From Marisa cornuarietis (taxonomy: Eukaryota > Mollusca > Gastropoda > Architaenioglossa > Ampullariidae), in NCBI GenBank assembly GCA_004794655.1, contig SMMW01000575.1:8132501-8196500 (forward strand): a stretch of DNA of 64,000 nucleotides, given 5' to 3'. Position numbers and translations under genes: made by a program. Position 1 is the first letter of the stretch; the number at the start of each line of letters is the position of its first letter. Shown in pieces: positions 46,571 to 58,675 of the stretch. The notes beneath the pieces are model-generated. The model worked only from the letters and a program-made list of their open reading frames with translations, made no database searches and was not told where the DNA came from.

Positions 46571-49500
46571 TGCACGCGCGTGCGTTACGGAGTAATATGT
46601 GTGTGTGTTAGTGTGGATAAATATAATTTATGCACCACAAGAGATACGTGGAATTTAATGCTATTTCCCGTTGTCCTTAAACTTTGCATAAAAACATGTT
46701 CTCTACATTTCTTCTTCTTTATCATTTTTATTTGCTTGCAGCACTGACTAGTGGGGAGTGGGGGGGTACATGCGGGTCTGGTGTACCGGCCGGCCTTGGT
46801 CAGTGGATTTTTTTGTTCCTTCTTCTTATCCTTTTCTTTTTCTTTTAAAGAAGGGTAGAAGTAACATTCATCACTCTGAGGATTTGCTCTGTGGAGCAGG
46901 GTACTACAGGTTTCATCCTTTACCGTCATTTTCGCTCATTTACAAACCACTCACGTGTAAACAACTCTAGGGTCAAGTAGTGAGTTAGATCCTACTAGTG
47001 AACTTGTCCTAATGTTTGCAGTCTGTATTACGTTACTGAATGTAATGTAGATATTGACAATCGAATTGTAAGCATATTATCATATACTTGGAAAACAATT
47101 TACGATTACAAATATAAGTTGCCCCGAGAGGTCGTCTGCCCCAGGGCGTGAGCTCGCTCTCGGTGGCCTTGTTTGCATGTCCATGTTTACTATTAATAGT
47201 CTGTTTTCCTTATCTACTCTTTCCCTTTCTCAATGTTTCGATATAAAACTACATTTGTACACGCAAGCATTCACACTGCTACGGGGTTCCTTAGGGCTGT
47301 GTGTAGGACCCGGAGGTAAAGCAACCTTAGAGGCAGCCTATTGATAGCTATGGCCTCTGGAGAGGTTCGTAGTCCTGCAACCAGCTGTTGCCTTCCAGCT
47401 CATCCACTTATATTTTCGCTGTAGGTGGTTTAAACTGCACTGTAAATAAACTAAGACTGGTCTCTTCACAGAGAGAGAGAGAGGGGGAGAAGAAAGAGGG
47501 GGAGAGTTACTGAGCTCCAAGTATTAAGTTTTATACCGCCGTCCCTGTAGTCAGGGAAGAGGCGCGACAAAGCCAAGTGCTTCCTGTTGCCCGGTCGCTG
47601 CAGAGCTCTTGGAAATAATGAACAGTCGGGCTTTTACCGCGTGACGACACAAGAGTGTGTCTGCCTCTACTGTTCCGTGTCCCCTGGGAAACATCACAGA
47701 CGTTCAGGTAGACGATTGTCGTGATGAAATTCCTCTCGTGAGTACTGTTCATCTTCGAGAAGAAAATAAGTGCTTTTTTTCTCCCAGAGTGCTTTGTTTA
47801 TGAAGTGTGCCACCTTGCGGGAAAATGTTCCTCTCGGTCAGAAAAACTACAGTATTAGTGCCGAAAGTTTATTTTCTTTGGGACCGATGGGCTGTGGTGA
47901 GAAGGGGAGAGTTTGCACGCGGGGAGAGCTTTTGGCTGACAGCTTTGGGCTTATCTTCAGCGATTTGTCAAAGTGCTTGGCATTTTGCGGGTGTCGGTGG
48001 AGGATCTTCTTCCCACACTCTGTACGTGTGTAGGTTGGCTGGCGCTAAAGGTATCTAGGTAACTACGGGCATCCCCTTCAACCAGACGAATACATTCTTT
48101 AAAGTTGTGGTTGAAAATCATTATCTTTAGAATGAAGAAGTTGCACAAGAAAAATGTTAATTGAGACTACGGATATGAAAATTCTGCGTGGCTTGTGAGT
48201 GGGCGGGTATTGAGGATGGCTTGCTGATCACAAAATGTGAACTAAAAGTCATTTCTAGTCTGTCCCTATCTCGGGCGCCAAACATCCAACAAGCCTCGGC
48301 TTTCTACAAGGGCTGTACCTCAGCGGACCTTGTACAAAGTCGTCATTTACTTATTTATTTACTTATTTAGTTCAAGTAATATTGGCTCTTGGGATGTACA
48401 ACTGGCCAGGACTTTATAACAATCTAATAAGACCAAAGATATTATCTCTTAGGTTAGACGCAGTCAAAACATCAGATAGCAGCGTGACTGTAAGACACGG
48501 TACAGAAGACAGGTGAGACCTGCAAACAAGACGTCACGCCGTGTCTTTCTCTCTGGCACCGGAGGTCCGTGCCCACTCCCTCCACTTCCAGCAGAACTTC
48601 TGACTCGGTGGAATAAGTCAGCCACAGTTCTGCCAAGTCTCCCCCCTCCCACCCAACTCAAGGCCCAATCGGATTAATTTCAAGAGAAACCACACCGAGG
48701 TTTGGAGGAAGAGAGTCAGGTTCAACTGGCATCAACTGTCTGTTGATCCTCCCAGATCATCTCTTGCTTGCTGTCTCGACAAAACTCACAGACGGCTAGG
48801 AGAAGAGAGAGAGAGGAAAAAAGGAGCAGAGACCGTTCGTGAACTGAAAGTGCATCCACGCTGGACCTGAAAATTGAAGCGGTTTGCATTTAATTCCGCT
48901 CGACTAGACAGCCGAAAGCAGGCATTTCTTGTCACGCCATAAAGCAGGCCATCTTGCCCCCCTCTAGGGATTAGTCACCGACCACGAGAGTTTGGAACAA
49001 GCGATGGCCTCACAATTTGACTCGCTATCAACCTCCATCCCACGCTTTATACATCATACACAGACACAAATGGCATAAGCAGGACTATTACTATCTGCAG
49101 TTATTTCAAAGAGAACAATATACTACAAAACTATCAAAATAGTGCATCATGTGACAGGTTGAGTTGATTAATTGACTGAATGACTGGAATTTTTTTTACC
49201 CCTTTCTCTTCGAACTGTGTCTACGTCCGAAGCTTTCAAGTCCATTTTCAAAGCCCATGTCCTTAAAGGAATGTCTATCTAATCCAGTAAATCCGTTCCC
49301 TTTTCAGTTCATCTTCATCCATGCACTTGGTTCATCATGTCTGCCACGGTTTCAACCTATTGTTGCTGTATGGTTCACCCTCTTGGCTTGTAGTTCTTCA
49401 TGCAAAGCGAATTGCGCTTCACGTGGGCCCTACAAATTATACCATTGATTGATTAGTTGATTTTTTTGTTGATTGATTGATTGATTGCCCACACGATATA

Positions 49501-50894
49501 ATCAAATGTGAGCGATTGATTGATAGAAAAACTAAGCTAACTAGTCAAGAGCTATATAAACTGACGCGATGGCATGTAACCGAAGCGCCGGTCAGGCGGA
49601 ACGAACCACGGTGTTCTTCATCATCCCGTCCGCAACCCATTATGTAAGCCGGCCCAACCTTGAAGTTCACCCGACCTTTAATCTCAAACAGACGGGTTGA
49701 CCATAAAGATCACGAACTGCTTTTCTTTCTCTCTGTGTCTTACGTTTGCCCTCCCAGGTGTTTGCCGACCAAAGCTGCTAAAGCAACAAGGTGCTGTGGC
49801 TGGTATTGTGTACACAACCGTTGACTGCCTCGCCAATGACTATCCTCGGGGCAGAATTAACACGTTGGATAGCTTCACAAGGCCGGCCCGACAGTAACAA
49901 CTTTGCCGCTGAAATCACAGAGTGTGTGAAATGGGCCCCCCGATGCTGTCTAGACAGAAAATCAGAGTGGATGCGAAAGGTCACGCCCCATAACGAAGAC
50001 GTGCAGGGACCGAAGGTAGAAAAGTCTTGTCTCCACCACACGTAACAAGCGTAAACCTGCTTCCTTCCGGTCCTAGAAAATGTGTCTTACAGGGACCGAC
50101 ATTTTTATGTACTATTCTGTATTGTGTGTGTGTGTGTTGGGGTGGGGGAGGTAAGGTGGCTGAAGAATTTCGTTCTACGTTTAGTACAGATGGGATAAAT
50201 TATTTCATTTATAAATGTACGATCTCAATGCCCCTAGGTCCTAGTAAATATAAGTATGATGTGTAATGTAAAAGTATAACAAATAATATGAAAGTACGAG
50301 CTAAATTTATTTTGAATCTTGAATTTGTAATCTGTGATTTCTTTGCTCTCGATGTTTCACAGGTAGAGTTTTTATATTACACACACACACACACTCTCTC
50401 TCTCCTCCCCAGTGACACGAAGCTGTCTACAAATAAAAACATCAGGAAAGAGAAGACAAATATTCAGCGGTAACTCAGCACGCTTGTCTCCTCCCATCAC
50501 AGGATCAGCCAAGTCTGGATGTCAAATTGTCAACATAATACATTGTCTCCCTGCTGCAGCCTGTTATGAATGCATTGGCCAAGTTGGTCTCGTCACAGGA
50601 CAAAGGGGCCGCTGTACAAGAGTCGTCCCCGGAGATTCAAGGGACACAATGATGTACGGCGGCTGTCAGAATGAGGTGATTGATGTCGTATGAACATCGC
50701 AAACAGTGACAGTTACACTGCACGTGGCAACAGTTACCAACGGCATGAAACGTAGGCATAAAATAGTAGGAGAAATCTGGTAGGAAGGTGGCCACTCTCA
50801 CTCTTGACACCGGTGCATTATACTGCATTATGTCTCAATCGTCCAGGCAATAACATCCAATGCGCGAACGTCTCTTCAATTGCCAACTGAATAA
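46571..50894. other. Non-coding, no gene recognised
   Basis: Short frames of ordinary chance length. (TTGA)n near 49466-49488 and a TTTA-type run near 48345-48368. No splice-supported exon recognised. Confidence 0.45.
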
Positions 50895-51075
50895 TATCAG
50901 ACACAAGAACTTTAACTTTGGGGTCAACAGAAGACTATCAAACACATAACTTCAGCGCCCACAAGAAAACCTTATAAACACAAGAACATTCATCTCACCG
51001 CCCACAAGAGAACCTTCTAAACACAAGACAACCTCACCGCCCACCCGACTATCTCAGACACAAGAACGCATCCGT
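50895..51075. repeat. Degenerate ~40-bp minisatellite
   Basis: Three to four loosely repeated units built on 'ACACAAGAAC…CACCGCCCACAAGA'+'AACCTT.TAA'. The core CGCCCAC occurs three times at roughly 40-bp spacing (50955, 50999, 51037). Units have diverged and shortened. Confidence 0.65.
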
Positions 51076-52736
51076 CGGAGATTGTAGCGTCTGCAGAATG
51101 TATATAAAATCAGTATTAATTATCTTTTATAAAATGGGGAATCCTTTGTGCCTTGAGCTCTTAATAACCTGATCATCACAGTGAGATCTATAAACTTTTG
51201 TTGAATATCATTTGTTATGGAGGAGCTGACCGAACACGTGAAAGAAGGGAGGGTACGCATGATGACTGCTGCATGTCCCATCCTTCTTCATTGCACTTCG
51301 TCTCGCAGTTTAAAAAAAAAACAATTTCTGTTGTTTTCGTCGATTTACTGTTTCGATCAATTTACATCTTGCATGACCATTATCTTCTTTCGTGTTACCG
51401 TGCAGTGTCACGTGTTTTCTTACAAAATCGTTCTTTCCACGTCTCTCTTTATTCCTCTCTAAATGGCTGCTATTGTCATTCTCTGTCGCTATCTCCTCTC
51501 TCTCCCTCTCTTTCTCCTTCTCACTCTCTTTGTCCCTCTCCCAAGACCAACGAGAGATTGCGAGTTCTCTAGAGTTCTGCGCCTTGCGTTCGTACTAACC
51601 ACGTGATGTCATCTTTAAATCGAATCGTGAAGAGGGCATGCGCGTGGAGGTCCATTTCCGGCTTGATGCGTAACCTTGACGACTGCACGGCACTGACCAC
51701 GTCAAGGGAACAGGCGGAAGGCCTGCGATCGAAGTCTGGTCAGTGCATATCACAGTCATCGATCTATTGCTACTGGCTGATTGTTTCCGGACTGGAGGAA
51801 ATGAGCGAACCACGATTTCCAAATCTTCAGTCAGCATCAGGCTGAAGGCAGGAAGAGTAATGGGAGGAGAACCGGAGAAGACAGAAGAATTAGATAAAAA
51901 CAGTATTCTATTGTTGACGCCAAATTCCCCCACCAGCGACATCAAACCTTTCCTTCAGAGTGTTTGTGTCTCTGGGTTCTCGCAAGTTCTTTACTATTTG
52001 CGTTAACTCCGCGCTGTGTTGTATTGGTTTGACGGATCAGCGTCGAGGTTTGCAAACATCTCACCAGCCCCTGTGCACACATTGTCGAGCTCAGGCCAAC
52101 TGCTCCGACGGACAAAAATTAAATGTGCCTGTAGCTGTTTTAAGTTCTTAAACCGATTAAAACATTTCCAGTGGCTATTGGTAAAACCAGTGGCTATTGG
52201 TAAAAACAAGACAACCCTTCTCCAAGGATAGTGATTAAACAAAATTGAATTTGACTAGAAATCAGTTGCGTCAATTTGAAAATTATGATGTGTTACCAAG
52301 GGGATAAGTTACTTTAATTCACCCAGAACAACTTTATATTGGTAAGGGATAATAATCGTCGTCATTAAACGTACAACAAAAAATATTTATAAAAGACGAG
52401 GATAAACAATGGAATCAAATGTATTTCACTCATTGGAATACATAATCTACATGTAAGTCTGTGATAAGCTTTATTGTAGCTATTTTTATGTTCACTGTTC
52501 TTGGGTTCCCTAGTAGTTTTTAAAATTCTACTTTTATTTATTTTGGATATATCTAAGCTATATTTCATTGTACTTGTTTGTTGGTTGTAGGCCTGTGGAG
52601 GGGAGGGATTTTTAACAGAAAGAGAAAAGAAACTCAGTTAAATTCGCTGTTCTAGCCTTGCATTAGTCGTATGATCGATTTCTGATTATGAGACGGGATG
52701 GTCACTATACACGCAGCGCACGGGCATACCCCACCC

Positions 52737-52739
<3 letters not shown>
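51076..52739. other. Non-coding, one unidentified open region
   Basis: A minus-strand frame of 116 codons (51595-51945) and overlapping plus-strand frames cover the same DNA. None shows a motif I can name. A 19-bp duplication lies at 52168-52205. Confidence 0.4.
52168..52205. repeat. 19-bp exact tandem duplication
   Basis: Two adjacent copies of CCAGTGGCTATTGGTAAAA, probably replication slippage. Confidence 0.95.

Positions 52740-52788
<49 letters not shown>
52740..52788. repeat. (CA)n microsatellite
   Basis: About 24 CA units. Confidence 0.98.
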
Positions 52789-52791
<3 letters not shown>

Positions 52792-52861
52792 TGGGGCCAC
52801 ACAAGCGATAAAAGACGAAGAAAGAGATAGGAAGGGTAGATGGTGTTTCTAGCCTAGTCCT

Positions 52862-53080
52862 TCACTAACGGATTCGATTTGGCGACGGGCGCTTCGAACA
52901 CCGAGGGCAGTCTTGGTGTCGCGCGTCTCTGATCCGCTTGTTATGTTTGGACAGCTCTGGGGCCCACAACCTGAGATTCTTCCTCTTCGGCCGCTTGCTA
53001 GCCGTCAAGGTGCGAGACGGAGAGACAATATTACATTTCGTCCCATGGTTCAATGGGCTTTGCACCGTCAGTCAGTCACT
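52862..53080 (-). mobile_element. Possible LINE fragment
   Basis: A minus-strand frame reads 'LRLWAPELSKHNKRIRDARH', which resembles the linker between endonuclease and RT in many invertebrate LINEs ('W.PEL.K..K..R.A'). It is short and isolated, so the call is weak. The GC-rich DNA to 53240 may belong to the same insertion. Confidence 0.25.
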
Positions 53081-55551
53081 ACGTTCAGGGCCGACCGTTC
53101 CGAGCATTGTTGCCCTAGTTCCGCTCCAGAGGTATCGCCGCAAGGTGTTTGCCCAGACCAACGCCCTGCTACCTCATGGTTACGGTCTTGCGTACCCGCC
53201 CACACAATTACCTTGTTCAGCATCGCCTAGTGAACAAAGTCGCTAGGTGGCCAAGTAAGGGTGCTGACAGATGGGTAGGGCTGGCAACTCGACTGGTCCT
53301 GCCGGCCCCTGTGCAGAGCAAAAAGGACGTCTTTGTCATTGGGATGGTAGAGTTTTGGGATGGGTGGGGACATGAACTATCTGCTAGTCAGAAAATGCAT
53401 TTGTTCGTTGTGTCAGCTGCGTCTGATTTCTAACCCTTACACTACAATACTTTCTTAAAAAAGACGACGAGAGAGTCCATTTCTCTCTATTCTTATTTTT
53501 ATATATCTCCATGTGTGGACATCACTATACGTGTAATGTTACGACAGTGTATACCCAAACACGTGTGCGTGTGCCTACATGAGAGGACGTGGGGGATGTG
53601 TGTGGTTGTTGGGGGGACGGGTGGGTAACTGAGAGATGGGGGTGTGGGCGTGGATGAGGGAAAAAGCTGAAGGCCACAGCTCGGCGCTTGATGGGAAAGC
53701 ACTCAGAAGCCTGCGGTTCTCGCTCTAATTGTGTCTGGCGGCGTCCTTTCAAAGCAACTCCGGATCTTCCGCAACTACCTCAACATTTTGTTTCTCTGCC
53801 CTGAGCAGCAGTCAGCCTAACATAACAAGCGCGGCCTTTGAGTGGTGGCTGGTGGCTAGTGTCATCAGTCGATCTCAATAATTTTTCTTTTCCTTTATTC
53901 CGTTTCCCTTTCTATTTTTCCTCTTTCTTGCGTCTTTTTGTGTGTGTATATCTTCATTTCACAAACACATTTCCTTCAGATAATCATGTAATTTACATCT
54001 GTCTTCATAGCAGAATAAGAAATGGATCTTCTGTATTTGTATGATTTATGCCTGGTGTTTCGCTGTCCTTTCATGGTACAGTGAGGACTGGATATTTTTG
54101 TACAACGGTGCAATTTGTAATTGTTGCTGTTTACAGGATTGAACCAGAAAACACACACACACACACACAACTCGTTGTTATGAGAATGTTTGCGTTGTTT
54201 CTATGGCAGCCATGACGTCTGCACGTGGATTTAAATGAAAGGCCGAAGCCACTTAAATAGATTCTCTGAAGAAAAAAGTGCACATCAAATAGGAAAGTCG
54301 CACACGCGGTAAACATCCACAAAAACTTCAAAACACGAAAAACACCGAAAATAAGAATGTAAATATCTGTCACATCTAGCTTATTAATGTGCCGAATGCT
54401 GACACCATAGATTTCGCTTGCCTTTGGCCTTTTAGGTTTGGCTTATAGCCGAGTCAGATTCAGATTATGTGCGCGCATCAAGCACGTAGCTTCTTTCTTT
54501 TGTTTTTTCTTTCTTTCTGCAAGTAGGCGAAGGCTTTTTGGTAATGAGCTGACTAGTTCACCTCTACGGCAGAGCCTTTCCTGGCTGTCCCTCTTGTTTT
54601 CACTGCTTTCACTGTGTACCCGGATGTTTGGGTGTGACTGCTGCTGACGAAGCAAATCAATTGCAGGTATATTTATAATCGGGTAGATAAGAGTAGCATT
54701 TAGCGCCTGTTTACTCACTCACTCACTCACTCACTCCACAAGGGTGATCAAGGGTTTTTCGACAAAAACAATGGACAGTTTTTCCCCCAGGCTTTATTTT
54801 TCCTGTCCCATCCACTTCATTACTGTGTACGCCCAGTGTGGAGTAAGTAACACCAACAAAGTTTCGTCTTTATATTTTGTTAATTTTGCCATTTTTTGCA
54901 TGAGTCATGATTTGTTATAGACTCTGAACTGAAAACCCATAGACCATAGTAAGAAGCAATAAAATCAACAAAATATGTGAAGACAGTACAACAAACAATG
55001 TATTGTTCCTTGCAAAAAGTGCGAATATAATGTCTCCACATGTGCAATACACCTGTATAGCAGGCAGGTGATAAAAGACCCTACAAGCCATCGAACTCGC
55101 CTGATGAGAAGGACTTCGCTACTTATCACAGCCTGACCTCACCCCCGTGGCAACGCCACTTTGAAAATTACGCCTTGCGATCAAACAAAGCAAGGCTGAT
55201 AGGAGTGGAGAAAGGTTAATAGAAGTGGAGAAAGCTCACAGTTGGTTGACTAGAGTGGAGTAGACTTACCATGAACGCCAGGTGACGCGAATTTAAGTTG
55301 TTTTGAGAGGACACTGGAGTTAAGTGACCGTCGATGGCTAAAGATAGCTACACCTACAAGCTGGTTTCATATCATTTTAGGTACTAATGTACTGCAAACT
55401 GTTCTCACAAAGTCAAAAGGGAAATATTTTTTTTTAGATGGTTTCTTCAAAGCACTGGTGACCTACACAGTCATTAATTCATGCGCCATTAGGTCGCAAG
55501 GCACACGGCGTCGCAGCAGAGAACGGCATTAGGCAGTAAATATCGCGGAGG
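53081..55551. other. Non-coding, no gene recognised
   Basis: (CA)n of nine units near 54152-54169 and (ACTC)n at 54713-54736. G-rich run near 53590-53650. Nothing coding recognised. Confidence 0.45.
54713..54736. repeat. (ACTC)n microsatellite
   Basis: Six tetranucleotide units. Confidence 0.95.
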
Positions 55552-55684
55552 CAGTGGCGTAGGAACCGGGGGGGGGGCAAGGGGGCAGCTGCCCCCCCCC
55601 AAATAAAATGCTGGGAGGGCAAGAGTGTGTACGTCGTTCATTGTCAGCATGGAGCTTGCCCCCCCCCCACTTCCTACGCCACTG
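55552..55684. mobile_element. 133-bp MITE with CAGTGGCGTAGGAA termini
   Basis: The ends 'CAGTGGCGTAGGAA' and 'TTCCTACGCCACTG' are exact inverted repeats of 14 bp. Inside lie long G and C tracts around 'CAGCTG' and a C-tract before the right end. The sequence GGAGG directly flanks both ends and may be a target-site duplication. CAGTGGCG-type termini are common in non-autonomous DNA elements of marine invertebrates, often hAT-like, but the short flank repeat does not fit the 8 bp expected for hAT. Confidence 0.75.
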
Positions 55685-57658
55685 GGAGGGTATGTGTTGT
55701 AAATAATATTTCAAACTGAATGCAGTCTCACGTTTATCAAACACGACAGCAAAGAGAAGGTTTGGAGAACAGGACAGAGGTAACTCCGATCACAGACCGT
55801 ATCTGCGTGATTTGGTCCTTGTGGTGACGTCGTATAGTGAACAGCACTCATGAGTATCGGGGGCTGTGGCACCTCACTCTCTTCCCCAGCTAATCACCTC
55901 TTGACCAGAAACTCTCACTTTCGCTCCATCAGTCGCTACCTAGGTGAGGCTCAGAGGATTGACGTAAACACTTTTTCCTAGTTACTCCTCCTGACCTACA
56001 TCAGCCGGACGCTAAAAGACCCGACGGGTAACAAAGTCCGATTACTCAACCAACACCCGGCTTGCCGTATAAGTGAGAACATCATCAACTAGTCTTCAAT
56101 CAGCTGAACAAGCTTTGTGATGCAAGAATAAAAGGTTGGCCACCTGCCCTTAGTCTCGACAGGTGACAAGAAAAACAGTGAGACTACCATGGCAACGGGG
56201 TTCTTGAGAGGGTAGCTCAGTTGCCACAAGTCAGTGGTTGTGCGGTTTGAGGTCTGAGAGGCTTACAGCCTGCGGGACTTACTACGATCCCAGCAATCTG
56301 ACGCTTCTACTGTGAAAACTATTTTATTATATTTTTGTGTTTTAATATGGAAGAACTTAAAGGAAAGACGGCTACAAGTTCTGACTGTAATGAGAAGAAG
56401 AAGGAAAGATGACGAGCAAAAAGTAGTTAACTAAGCGTACATTTTGATTTGGAGACGATATATATATATATAGTGCGATATCCATCTCTCTCACCTTTTC
56501 CTTTATTCTGTACCGTGGAGTCGATGAGTCTAAAAGTCTGGAGAGAAACATATGTGCACACTTGGTCATTCAGCGGTAAATATGATGGCCCTTCAGTGGC
56601 CATGTTTACCAGCGGCGAGGCCTGTGTGCTGGGGGTAGGGGGGATGGCGAGGAAACTTGGCGGTGGTAAGTTGTTCTTCACGAACTCGGTACTGGTCTCC
56701 ACTTCCATCTTCCTGCGCCTAAAACAATCTTGAGTAAGAAGTACATTCTCAGCTCAACTGGCCGCTGGCGCCGCTCCTCAAGTGATGGTACCCGCCTGAA
56801 GGCGTGTTTATATGGCAACTTAAGTTCAAGAGGCACGGTGTCGCTGTAGACTGTTTCACCTATCCGGATATTTGTAAAAGCAAACGGTTTAGACTTTAGA
56901 CTAAGTGAGCCATTGTTCTTTTAAACCAATGCCCCCAGTCTGCATTATGACATCACTGCTCCACTTGTGGAGCAAGACTGTTGTCATAATAACTTAGTGG
57001 TTTAAATTAAATTATTCTACTTTGTTTCCCATGCTCGAAAGAACACCCAACCTTTTTGCCTTTTTTTCTGTTTTTCTTTTACATAAAGTTGTCTCTAGCT
57101 TCTCTGACAATACCGGCGTCACCCCGTGTGACTCCCTGCACGTGGAATACAGAATACACCCTCGCACACGGGTGGATGGGTGGTGGTGGCATGAAGAAGA
57201 AAGGGAGGGAGCTGGAACACGCACGGGATAAACTCAAAATAGAGCGAGCAAACGCACGTCAAGTTTTTTGTTTTTAGCAGCCAAACGCAAAGGAGGAGAC
57301 TAAGGTTACTGTTTGCCTCATACGTCGAGGGCGTATTATCAGACTCAGGATAGCAAGTTTCACGAACCTGACAGAATGCGACGCTTCATATCTGTCAAGA
57401 CGGGTCCCCCTGCCGTGCCTTCAGATTCTAACGACTTTTCGCAGCTGAATCGCGGCGTGATCCCGATATCACAAGCTTAGCAGCATATGGCAAGGCGTTA
57501 TGTAACGTCACCAAGGCAAACTTTGGGTAATCAATGCACCCTGGTGGCGCTTTAACGCCTTGCGGAAGAAAGTGTTAGAGAACAAATAACAAGTGCATGT
57601 AGTCCGGAGTTTGGAAATGTGAACAAATACTCTCTCACACACCCTTCTTACATGAACT

Positions 57659-57661
<3 letters not shown>
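55685..57661. other. Non-coding, no gene recognised
   Basis: A weak tRNA-like stretch lies near 56213-56260 ('GGTAGCTCAGTTG'…'GGTTTGAGGTC'), perhaps an eroded SINE head. (TA)n run near 56458-56471. No coding exon seen. Confidence 0.4.

Positions 57662-57734
<73 letters not shown>
57662..57734. repeat. (TG)n microsatellite
   Basis: About 36 uninterrupted TG units, the longest tract in the window. Confidence 0.98.
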
Positions 57735-57737
<3 letters not shown>

Positions 57738-58462
57738 CAAAGCCCGTCTTCCTAACCGCGTTTCCCTTCTGTCTCTCCCCATCTCTGTAGGTGCACCTGA
57801 ACCTCATTGGATTGTAGTAGCGACACATGTTAAAGGGGCACTAGCAGGATGGCATCGATCCTCCTTGTCGCTGGTCAAACTTGTGTGCGAAAAACCAAAG
57901 GACGCTGCCCCGCTGCCTCCGCCCCTGGGTAAATTTGAAGACACCAGAAGCAATAGAGCCTCGTTTTGAGAACGTGCGCCTGTCGGGGCGGCGCGTGAAG
58001 GTGCACGCGGGATCAAGCACGTCTGCAGCATCCGCGGCCGGGCTTAATCCGGCTGAAGATTGACACTTCCTCCCGGCGACACGCACAGATTCCTCCCTCC
58101 CAAAATAGGAGTGCATGTCTGTTTATTTTTCGTTTAAAAAACAAATATTTTTACTGGTTTTAAAGTGGTGTTCATTTCGTAAGGAAACTTACTTGCAAAT
58201 GCACGACGAAGTTTTGCCTGTTGTGCGAAACTTGATGATGTATGTACGTATCAAGTTCATTTTGCATGTTACAAGATATACATGTACGAATTGCGGCGCG
58301 TTTTATACGAAATCAGAGCCTTGTTTCGAGGACTAATTCGATTTGAAAGATTAGATTCTGTAAGCTTATCAACTTTGTAACTTTTGATAAAATTTGTTTT
58401 TAGGCTTCCCCATTATCTCGATTGTCATCGCTGCCTCAGATTCGGCAGCTGACGTCTGGTTC
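57735..58462. other. Non-coding, partly CpG-rich
   Basis: 57960-58085 is GC-rich ('CGGGGCGGCGCGTGAAGG'), but I can attach no exon to it. Confidence 0.4.
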
Positions 58463-58502
58463 TATTATAATAATAATAACACGTGAGCCTATAAAGCGTG
58501 GT
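58463..58502 (-). mobile_element. LINE/SINE 3' tail in antisense (short)
   Basis: (TAA)n then 'ACACGTGAGCCTATAAAGCG', a diverged version of the trinucleotide-tailed end described at 2545. Short and uncertain. Confidence 0.3.
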
Positions 58503-58612
58503 TTTCCGCCAAAGCTGGGTTCACTGCGCATGACAAAAAACAAAAACAAAACAACAATCAACAGTCGACATTTTTGAAAAAGGAAATCAAGATGTTCCTT
58601 GAAGCAGCCAGC

Positions 58613-58613
<1 letters not shown>

Positions 58614-58674
<61 letters not shown>
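58614..58674. repeat. (CA)n microsatellite
   Basis: About 30 CA units, followed by A-rich DNA. Confidence 0.98.

Positions 58675-58675
<1 letters not shown>

Noticed and set aside
56213..56260. A tRNA or SINE head
   Set aside because: The A-box-like and B-box-like motifs are weak and there is no shared tail with the other SINE copies.
57508..57969. Long frames on both strands around 57.7 kb
   Set aside because: They consist largely of Cys-Val or His-Thr from the 73-bp TG tract.
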